Shown: piece by piece, positions 6,646 to 12,051 of the stretch
How positions within the stretch are numbered: position 1 is the stretch's first letter
Layout of the letters: every line of letters starts with the position of its first letter
NCBI GenBank assembly: GCA_017961965.1
Contig: JAGCWG010000345.1
Span: forward strand, 1 to 12,051
Source of the DNA: Bacteroidaceae bacterium
Lineage (GTDB): Bacteria > Bacteroidota > Bacteroidia > Bacteroidales > Bacteroidaceae
Reading direction: 5' to 3'
DNA length: 12,051 nucleotides
The notes under the pieces: model-generated
Database searches by the model: none
What the model was told of the DNA's origin: nothing
The model's input: the letters and a program-made list of their open reading frames with translations, nothing else
Translations under genes and position numbers: made by a program

Positions 6646-7203
6646 ATGGTATTACCAATGTACATTTTCGGTCAGCCTGTTCTCAGAAAGGTAGCCGAGG
6701 AAATAGACGTAAACAACTATGAGGGTCTTCAGGAACTCATTCAGAATATGTACGAGACAAACAAGAAGGCTGAAGGTGTAGGTCTTGCAGGTCCACAGGT
6801 CGGAAAGAGCATACGCTTGTTCATCGTTGACCTTGATGTAATAAGCGATGACATGCCTGAATACAAGGGATTCCTTCACGCATTCATCAATCCTGAGATT
6901 CTTGAGAGCAGCGAGGAAACAAGCAGCTACGAGGAGGGATGCCTCAGCGTTCCTGGTATTCACGAGTCAGTAAAGCGTCCAGTCAAGATTCACGTTAAAT
7001 ATACAGACGAAAACCTTGTGGAGCATGACGAGTGGATTGACGGATTTCTCGCACGAGTATTCCAGCACGAATATGACCACCTTGACGGAAAGCTCTTCGT
7101 TGACCACCTCTCAACATTCCGCAAGCAGCTCATCAAGTCAAAGCTCGTGAACATGACTAAAGGAAAGTTCTCTGCCTCTTACAAGTGCAAGGCTAATCGC
7201 TAA
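6646..7203 (+). CDS. def: Peptide deformylase
   Basis: Deformylase removes the N-formyl group from nascent proteins in the cytoplasm, a step needed before methionine removal. The 185-residue protein shows the three family motifs: GVGLAGPQ (44-51), EEGCLSVP (96-103, metal ligand Cys99) and QHEYDHLDG (140-148, ligands His141 and His145 with catalytic Glu142). The first motif normally reads GxGLAAxQ; here the second Ala is Gly (residue 49), a mild change near the active site. The ATG at 6646 is preferred over the one at 6658 because MVLPMYIFGQPVLRKVA aligns with typical N-termini of the group. It lies 58 bp after ruvX and 41 bp before the TPR gene, consistent with one transcript. Confidence 0.96.
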   Translation: MVLPMYIFGQPVLRKVAEEIDVNNYEGLQELIQNMYETNKKAEGVGLAGPQVGKSIRLFIVDLDVISDDMPEYKGFLHAFINPEILESSEETSSYEEGCLSVPGIHESVKRPVKIHVKYTDENLVEHDEWIDGFLARVFQHEYDHLDGKLFVDHLSTFRKQLIKSKLVNMTKGKFSASYKCKANR

Positions 7204-7244
7204 AGCAGCAGAACAACAAACCAGAAGACACAGGACAACAAAGG

Positions 7245-8852
7245 ATGAACAGACATAACCAAATACTTAGTAACCCAAGACTGCATGCCATAAGGAATGC
7301 AGTTATTGTTGTTGTGTGTCTCTTCTCACTAGTCTCCCCTATCAAGGCACAGCTTAATACGACACATCTTATGAATGTGGCACGCAATGCCTTGTACTTT
7401 GACGACTACGTACTGTCCATACAGTACTTCAACATGATTATTACAGCAAAGCCACACCTCTATGAACCATGGTTCCTGCGAGGTGAGGCTAAGTTCTTTC
7501 TTGAAGACTACTCTGGATGCGAAAATGACTGTAGTGTCGCCATTGACCGCAATCCGTTCTATCCAAACAGCTATGAGCTTCGAGGACTTGCACGCATCAA
7601 CCTCCATAGGTATGATGAGGCAGCAGAGGATTATTACAAGGCCATAGAATTCAGACCCGACAACAGGTCGCTCTGGCACAACTATGTCTATTGTCTCATA
7701 GAGTCAAAGGAGATTGATAAAGCCGACTCCATCTGTGATATCCTTATCAAGAAATGGTCAGGACACGCAGACACATACCAGATGAAGGCACAGGTTGCAC
7801 TTGAGAAGAATGATACAGCCAAGGCTGAAACCTACATCGATGAAGCTCTCAAGATAAACAAGTATGACTTCAACTCCCTCTACATCAAGGGAGGAATTCT
7901 CCTGTCACATGAGGAATATAAGGACGCAGAAGCAATATACGACAGAGCTATAATCGTCAATCCTAAGAATGCAGGAGCATTCGTCAACCGCGGACTATCA
8001 CGCTATCATCAGGACAATCTCCGTGGTGCGATGAATGACTACGACTATGCCATACAACTTGACCCTCGCAACTTCTCTGGTCACTACAATCGTGGACTTC
8101 TACTTGCCTACGTAGGCGAAGACAACAAGGCCATCGAGGACTTTGATTTCATCATCAGGATTGACCCTAATGACATGATGGCAATTTTCAACCGTGGCGA
8201 GCTCCTCCTACAGACAGGTCAGTACAGGGATGCCATAAAAGATTATACCACCGTCATAAACAAATACCCGGACTTTCTCTACGGCTACCAGCAGAGAGCA
8301 AAGGCAAAACGCAAGATGGGCGATACAAGAGGTGCAGACAAGGACGAGTTGTACGTCATCCAAGAACAGCTTGCCCATAAATACGGATATGTAGCCCACA
8401 AGAAAAAGAAGAAGCCAACAGAGACACGAAAGCAGTCAGAAGACGACAAGATTGACGATTACGACAAGCTCGTGGAAGATGATACCGAGACAAAGACATA
8501 CGACAACCCTTACCGAGGTAAGGTACAAAACCGAAATGTCGATGCCACACTCTTGAGGACGATTGGGGAAGCATCAAGGACGTTCAATGAGCTACATGAC
8601 ACTCAAGCCACCAAGCTCTTCGACGAGGCTTATGGAGATGCTCAGACAGGAAATGTGCAGAATGCTATTGACAAACTCACTAAAGCAATAGAACTGAACG
8701 ACACATTTGCCGAGGCATATTACAACAGAGGACTTCTACGACTTCTCATAAACGAAAATACGCTTGCCATTCAAGACTTGAGCAAGGCTGGTGAACTTGG
8801 TATTGTTGGTGCATACAACATAATCAAGAAGAATCAGAAAAAGAAGAACTGA
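7245..8852 (+). CDS. Exported tetratricopeptide-repeat protein of unknown role
   Basis: The 535-residue protein begins with a signal peptide (basic residues 3-17, hydrophobic 18-31, likely cleavage after SPIKA at 35; no lipobox cysteine), so it should be periplasmic. From about 42 to 375 it is a row of roughly ten 34-residue TPR units, clearest at 76-109, 110-143, 211-244, 245-278, 279-312 and 313-346 (patterns such as RGL...AI.DY..AI...P). A charged linker follows (KHKKKKK-like stretch at about 386-390, then an acidic segment to about 420), and two more TPR units lie at about 454-520. TPR arrays bind proteins; no catalytic motif is seen. It sits 41 bp after def and before thrS, a position I recall as common in Bacteroidota, so it may be tied to that neighbourhood by ancestry more than by function. 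No gene symbol is warranted. Confidence 0.88.
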   Translation: MNRHNQILSNPRLHAIRNAVIVVVCLFSLVSPIKAQLNTTHLMNVARNALYFDDYVLSIQYFNMIITAKPHLYEPWFLRGEAKFFLEDYSGCENDCSVAIDRNPFYPNSYELRGLARINLHRYDEAAEDYYKAIEFRPDNRSLWHNYVYCLIESKEIDKADSICDILIKKWSGHADTYQMKAQVALEKNDTAKAETYIDEALKINKYDFNSLYIKGGILLSHEEYKDAEAIYDRAIIVNPKNAGAFVNRGLSRYHQDNLRGAMNDYDYAIQLDPRNFSGHYNRGLLLAYVGEDNKAIEDFDFIIRIDPNDMMAIFNRGELLLQTGQYRDAIKDYTTVINKYPDFLYGYQQRAKAKRKMGDTRGADKDELYVIQEQLAHKYGYVAHKKKKKPTETRKQSEDDKIDDYDKLVEDDTETKTYDNPYRGKVQNRNVDATLLRTIGEASRTFNELHDTQATKLFDEAYGDAQTGNVQNAIDKLTKAIELNDTFAEAYYNRGLLRLLINENTLAIQDLSKAGELGIVGAYNIIKKNQKKKN

Positions 8853-8892
8853 CGTAAAATCGTGTCATTTAGACAAAGTTTTATAGCAATCT

Positions 8893-8924
8893 TTCGTTTT
8901 TCAAAAAAAGAAACGCTAAATTTG
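8893..8924 (+). promoter_or_regulatory. Candidate thrS promoter
   Basis: TAAATTTG at 8917-8924 matches TAnnTTTG; TTCG at 8893-8896 lies 20 bp upstream as an imperfect -33 element (consensus TTTG). Predicted transcription start is near 8930, giving a leader of about 70 nt. This suggests thrS can be expressed separately from the def-TPR genes. Confidence 0.55.
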
Positions 8925-8930
8925 CCAAAT

Positions 8931-8967
8931 GTTTGGATTTTAACGTCAATTCCAGACTATCCAAAAC
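8931..8967 (+). promoter_or_regulatory. Hairpin in the thrS leader
   Basis: TTTGGAT (8932-8938) pairs with ATCCAAA (8959-8965), enclosing a 20-base loop in which GTC (8945-8947) could pair with GAC (8955-8957). An alternative fold pairs 8935-8940 with 8948-8953 around a 7-base loop containing ACG. The hairpin starts at the predicted transcript 5' end, about 35 nt before the start codon. In E. coli ThrRS represses its own mRNA through tRNA-like leader hairpins; whether that applies here cannot be judged. There is no T-box sequence. Confidence 0.35.
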
Positions 8968-9001
8968 ATTATAAAGAAGAATATAATAAAAACAACATAA
9001 T

Positions 9002-10945
9002 ATGGTAAAGATTACATTCCCTGATGGTTCAGTACGCGAATACGAAAACGGCGTAACTGGCCTCCAGATTGCTGAAAGCATCAGCCAGCGTCTTGCACAG
9101 GATGTTATCGCATGTGGCGTTAACGGCGAGACAACAGAGCTTAACCGTCCAATCAACGAGGATGCTACCATTGCGCTCTACAAGTTTGACGACGCAGAAG
9201 GTAAGCATGCCTTCTGGCACACTTCTGCACACCTTATGGCAGAGGCTATCGAAGAGCTCTACCCAGGCACACAATTCGGTATCGGTCCTGCTATCGAAAA
9301 TGGTTTCTACTATGACGTAATGCCACCAGAGGGTGTTAAACTTAGCGATGCTGACTTCCCAAAGATCGAAAAGAAGATGCAGGAACTCCAGCAGAAGAAG
9401 GAAGACCTCATCCGCAAGGAGATTTCAAAGGACGAGGTTATGGCTCTCTTCGCTTCAAAGGGACAGACATACAAGAATGAACTTATCGCCGAACTTGAGG
9501 ATGGTAAGATTACAACATACACACAGGGCAACTACATCGACCTCTGTAAGGGTCCACACCTCATGAACACAGCCCCAATCAAGGCTGTCAAGCTCCTCTC
9601 ACTTGCTGCTGCATACTGGCGTGGTGACGAGAAGCGTCCAATGATGACTCGTATCTACGGTATCTCATTCCCAAAGAAGAAGATGCTCGACGAATACCTC
9701 GTAGCACTTGAGGAAGCTAAGAAGCGTGACCACCGTAAGATTGGTAAGGAGATGGAACTCTTCATGTTCTCTGACCGTGTAGGTAAGGGACTTCCAATGT
9801 GGCTTCCAAAGGGAACAGCCGTTCGAATCCGTCTTCAGGACTTCCTCCGCAAGATTCAGAAGCGTTTCGGTTATCAGGAGGTAATGACACCACCTATCGG
9901 TGGAAAGAACCTCTACGTGACTTCTGGTCACTGGGATCACTATGGTAAGGATTCATTCCAGCCAATCCAGACTCCAGAGGAAGGCGAGGAATACCTCCTC
10001 AAGCCAATGAACTGTCCTCACCACTGCGAAATCTTCGCATGGCAGCCACGTTCATACAAGGATCTCCCATTCCGTTGTGCAGAGTTCGGAACAGTATATC
10101 GTTATGAGCAGTCAGGTGAGCTTCACGGACTTACTCGTGTACGTTCATTTACACAGGACGATGCACACATCTTCTGTCGCCCAGATCAGGTGAAGGAGGA
10201 GTTCCTCCGCGTTATGGATATCATCAACATCATCTTCAAGGCACTTGACTTCAAGGACTTCGAGGCACAGATATCACTCCGTGACCCTAACGACAAGGAG
10301 AAGTACATCGGTTCAGACGAAGTATGGGAGCAGGCAGAGAACGCTATCATCGAGGCTTGTGCAGAAAAGGGACTTCCTACACGCACAGAGCTTGGTGAAG
10401 CTGCATTCTATGGTCCTAAGCTTGACTTCATGATCAAGGACGCACTTGGTCGTCGTTGGCAGCTTGGTACTATTCAGGTTGACTACAACCTCCCAGAGCG
10501 TTTCAAGCTCGAATATACAGGTGCAGACAACGAGAAGCACCGTCCTGTAATGATTCACCGTGCACCATTCGGTTCCATGGAGCGTTTCATCGCCGTACTC
10601 ATCGAGCACACAGCAGGACACTTCCCACTCTGGCTCACTCCAGATCAGGTTGCAATCCTTCCAATCTCAGAAAAGTACAACGACTACGCACAGAAAGTAT
10701 GCGAATATCTCGCACAGAATGATGTACGTGCAACAGTCGATGACCGTAACGAGAAGATTGGTCGTAAGATTCGCGACAATGAGATTAAGCACATCCCTTA
10801 TATGCTCGTTGTTGGTGAAAAAGAAGCAACTGATGGCACTGTAAATGTAAGAAAACAGGGTACACAGAGCCAAGAAACAATGAAATTTGAGGATTTTGCA
10901 ATGAAAATCAACGAAGAAGTTCGTGAAATGACAGAAAATTTTTAA
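9002..10945 (+). CDS. thrS: Threonine--tRNA ligase
   Basis: ThrRS activates threonine with ATP and charges tRNA-Thr; its editing domain hydrolyses Ser-tRNA-Thr. The 647 residues match the full-length bacterial enzyme: TGS domain (about 1-62), editing domain with HTSAH (His73, His77) and DLCKGPH (Cys182, His186), catalytic class II core (about 245-540) with motif 2 near [16 protein letters not shown] (357-372) and motif 3 in the [11 protein letters not shown] region (519-529), and a C-terminal anticodon-binding domain (about 545-640). The catalytic zinc ligands are visible as Cys338 (MNCPHH), His389 (DDAHIF) and His519 (MIHRAPFG). The ATG at 9002 gives the typical [10 protein letters not shown] start. 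It has its own candidate promoter, and its stop codon overlaps the candidate infC promoter. No missing residues or frameshift. Confidence 0.98.
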   Translation: MVKITFPDGSVREYENGVTGLQIAESISQRLAQDVIACGVNGETTELNRPINEDATIALYKFDDAEGKHAFWHTSAHLMAEAIEELYPGTQFGIGPAIENGFYYDVMPPEGVKLSDADFPKIEKKMQELQQKKEDLIRKEISKDEVMALFASKGQTYKNELIAELEDGKITTYTQGNYIDLCKGPHLMNTAPIKAVKLLSLAAAYWRGDEKRPMMTRIYGISFPKKKMLDEYLVALEEAKKRDHRKIGKEMELFMFSDRVGKGLPMWLPKGTAVRIRLQDFLRKIQKRFGYQEVMTPPIGGKNLYVTSGHWDHYGKDSFQPIQTPEEGEEYLLKPMNCPHHCEIFAWQPRSYKDLPFRCAEFGTVYRYEQSGELHGLTRVRSFTQDDAHIFCRPDQVKEEFLRVMDIINIIFKALDFKDFEAQISLRDPNDKEKYIGSDEVWEQAENAIIEACAEKGLPTRTELGEAAFYGPKLDFMIKDALGRRWQLGTIQVDYNLPERFKLEYTGADNEKHRPVMIHRAPFGSMERFIAVLIEHTAGHFPLWLTPDQVAILPISEKYNDYAQKVCEYLAQNDVRATVDDRNEKIGRKIRDNEIKHIPYMLVVGEKEATDGTVNVRKQGTQSQETMKFEDFAMKINEEVREMTENF

Positions 10946-10950
10946 CTTTG
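10920..10950 (+). promoter_or_regulatory. Candidate infC promoter overlapping the thrS stop codon
   Basis: TAACTTTG at 10943-10950 fits TAnnTTTG, and its first three bases are the TAA stop of thrS. TTCG at 10920-10923 lies 19 bp upstream as an imperfect -33 element. Predicted start is near 10957, giving a leader of about 110 nt before infC with a strong hairpin close to its 5' end. Confidence 0.55.
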
Positions 10951-10970
10951 CAACCGAAAATGAATAAGAT

Positions 10971-11002
10971 AGTTCCCAAGGACATCAAAATCCTTGGGAA
11001 CT
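10971..11002 (+). promoter_or_regulatory. Strong 12-bp hairpin in the infC leader
   Basis: AGTTCCCAAGGA (10971-10982) is perfectly complementary to TCCTTGGGAACT (10991-11002) around the 8-base loop CATCAAAA. It is the most stable short hairpin in the window. No U run follows on either strand (the plus strand continues TCTAAATAAAAAAC), so it does not look like an intrinsic terminator for thrS. It begins about 15 nt after the predicted infC transcript start and 66 bp before the infC ATG, the usual place for a leader element controlling the IF3-L35-L20 operon; such a role is inferred. Confidence 0.6.
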
Positions 11003-11067
11003 TCTAAATAAAAAACAAAAAAAATAAAATACAACTTTTACAAACAAACCGTAGGAAAATCACATTA

Positions 11068-11736
11068 ATGAAAGGTGAAAACAAAAAACAGCAGCACCGC
11101 ATCAACGAACAGATCCGTGTGCGCGAAGTGAGAATTGTAGGCGACGATGTCGAATCTGTAGTTGTACCAACTAAGGAAGCACTACAGATGGCAGAAGATA
11201 AAGGAGTTGATCTCGTAGAGATTTCTCCAAATGCCAATCCTCCGGTATGTAGACTTATTGACTACTCTAAGTTCCTTTACCAACTCAAGAAGAAGGCAAA
11301 GGATATGAAAGCCAAGCAAGTCAAGGTAGAAGTTAAAGAGCTTCGTTTCGGTCCTCAGACCGGAGAAGCAGACTATGCTTTCAAACTCAAGCATGCACAG
11401 GAATTCCTTAACGATGGAAACAAAGTTAAGGCATATGTATTCTTCAAGGGACGCTCAATCGTCTTCAAGGAGCAGGGAGAGGTTCTTCTTCTCCGTCTTG
11501 CCAACGACCTTGAAGAATATGCAAAGGTAGAAAGCATGCCTGTACTCGAAGGAAAGAAGATGATTCTCATCCTCGCTCCTAAGAAAGCAGGACAGCCAAA
11601 GAAGAGTCAGCAGAAGCGTGACAACGAAACTGCTGAGGCAAAGGCTAAGGCCGAAGCACAGAACGAGACAGAAGGACCAAATCCAAACAGTCCATTTGCA
11701 GGCCTTGCTGATGCAATAGCAAACAAGGAGGCTTAA
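11068..11736 (+). CDS. infC: Translation initiation factor IF-3
   Basis: IF3 binds the 30S subunit, prevents early 50S joining and checks the start codon and initiator tRNA. The 222-residue protein has the N-terminal domain (about 8-75, with RINEQIR at 11-17, [23 protein letters not shown] at 47-69), a lysine-rich linker helix (about 70-88) and the C-terminal domain (about 88-172, with [20 protein letters not shown] and [11 protein letters not shown]). A low-complexity tail of about 50 residues rich in Lys, Ala and Glu (173-222) follows; it is absent from E. coli IF3. The start codon is a plain ATG, unlike the AUU used for autocontrol in E. coli. It lies 122 bp after thrS and 91 bp before rpmI, the classic infC-rpmI(-rplT) order. 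Confidence 0.97.
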   Translation: MKGENKKQQHRINEQIRVREVRIVGDDVESVVVPTKEALQMAEDKGVDLVEISPNANPPVCRLIDYSKFLYQLKKKAKDMKAKQVKVEVKELRFGPQTGEADYAFKLKHAQEFLNDGNKVKAYVFFKGRSIVFKEQGEVLLLRLANDLEEYAKVESMPVLEGKKMILILAPKKAGQPKKSQQKRDNETAEAKAKAEAQNETEGPNPNSPFAGLADAIANKEA

Positions 11737-11765
11737 TCCCCTCCCCTCTCTTATCAAGAAAAGAA

Positions 11766-11799
11766 AGTGCGTAACGCCCTTGGTATATGCGTTGCCACT
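11766..11799 (+). promoter_or_regulatory. Hairpin between infC and rpmI
   Basis: AGTG (11766-11769) pairs with CACT (11796-11799) and, after a small internal loop, AACGC (11773-11777) pairs with GCGTT (11789-11793) around an 11-base loop. No U run follows. In other bacteria L20 binds RNA structure in this operon and represses rpmI and rplT; this hairpin, 28 bp before the rpmI start, is a candidate for a comparable site, but the match is positional only. Confidence 0.4.
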
Positions 11800-11827
11800 A
11801 ATTATTAATAATTAAAACATAAAAAAA

Positions 11828-12025
11828 ATGCCAAAAGTTAAAACTAACTCCGCTTCAAAGAAGCGTTTCAAGCTTACTGGTACAGGAAAGATCAAGCGTC
11901 AGCACGCTTATCACAGTCACATCTTGACAAAGAAGACTAAGAAGCAGAAGAGAAATCTCGATCACTCTGCAATCGTAGTATCTGCTAACGTAAAGCAGGT
12001 TCGTGACCTTCTCTGCCTCCGCTAA
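11828..12025 (+). CDS. rpmI: 50S ribosomal protein L35
   Basis: The 65-residue, very basic protein is a full-length L35, a small component of the large ribosomal subunit. It starts [31 protein letters not shown] in the family pattern (stretches 1-15 and 16-31), with the lysine-rich [11 protein letters not shown] segment at 34-44 and a normal C-terminus at VRDLLCLR. The ATG at 11828 follows an A-rich stretch rather than a Shine-Dalgarno site, as expected in this phylum. It follows infC, and rplT (L20) would normally come next, beyond the right edge; the last 26 bases contain no start of it that I can identify. Confidence 0.97.
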   Translation: MPKVKTNSASKKRFKLTGTGKIKRQHAYHSHILTKKTKKQKRNLDHSAIVVSANVKQVRDLLCLR

Positions 12026-12051
12026 TCTTTCTGATTAAAGACACATCTTTA

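Noticed and set aside
10971..11002. Intrinsic terminator for thrS
   Set aside because: The stem is strong but no U run follows on either strand, and a promoter candidate lies just upstream.
1..12051. CRISPR array, transposon, prophage, toxin-antitoxin pair, tRNA or rRNA genes
   Set aside because: No regularly spaced repeats, transposase or integrase motifs, small paired genes, or tRNA/rRNA sequences were recognised.

Overview
The window looks like a chromosomal stretch from a Bacteroidota bacterium, most likely a Prevotella-like member of the Bacteroidales. The evidence is: several -7 elements of the form TAnnTTTG, typical of the primary sigma factor of this phylum; no obvious Shine-Dalgarno sequences; A+T-rich intergenic DNA; Bacteroidota-style protein variants (a PurN with KYGGKGMYG, a 970-residue LptD, a DUF3810 metallopeptidase-like protein); and the gene order ruvX-def-TPR-thrS-infC-rpmI. 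Genus-level placement is an inference from style, not from a marker gene.

Layout. Positions 1-462 hold no convincing gene, but contain candidate promoters, an 18-bp tandem repeat, one copy of a dispersed intergenic repeat and two sets of short direct repeats. A two-gene unit follows (HD-domain hydrolase, then a DUF3810 membrane metallopeptidase-like protein) with its stop and start codons abutting. It converges on purN (minus strand) across a gap filled almost entirely by a large nested inverted repeat (2042-2220). purN and lptD diverge from a shared region of about 330 bp (2806-3132), with a candidate promoter facing each way and two hairpins in the purN leader. From 3133 to the right edge everything is on the plus strand: lptD, ruvX (yqgF), def, a periplasmic TPR protein, thrS, infC and rpmI. 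rplT would be expected just beyond the edge.

How the genes work together. The right half is mainly protein synthesis and maturation: peptide deformylase removes the N-formyl group, ThrRS charges tRNA-Thr, IF3 controls initiation, L35 is a 50S protein, and RuvX/YqgF is linked to 16S rRNA maturation. LptD inserts LPS into the outer membrane, and the exported TPR protein between def and thrS has no established role. Separate candidate promoters precede thrS and infC, so the block is probably several overlapping transcripts.

No mobile element, CRISPR array, toxin-antitoxin pair, phage gene or tRNA/rRNA gene was found. The coding content is ordinary housekeeping. The less explained material is non-coding: the large inverted repeat, the dispersed repeat at 218-255 and 6114-6151, and hairpins close to the predicted 5' ends of the purN, thrS and infC messages plus one between infC and rpmI.
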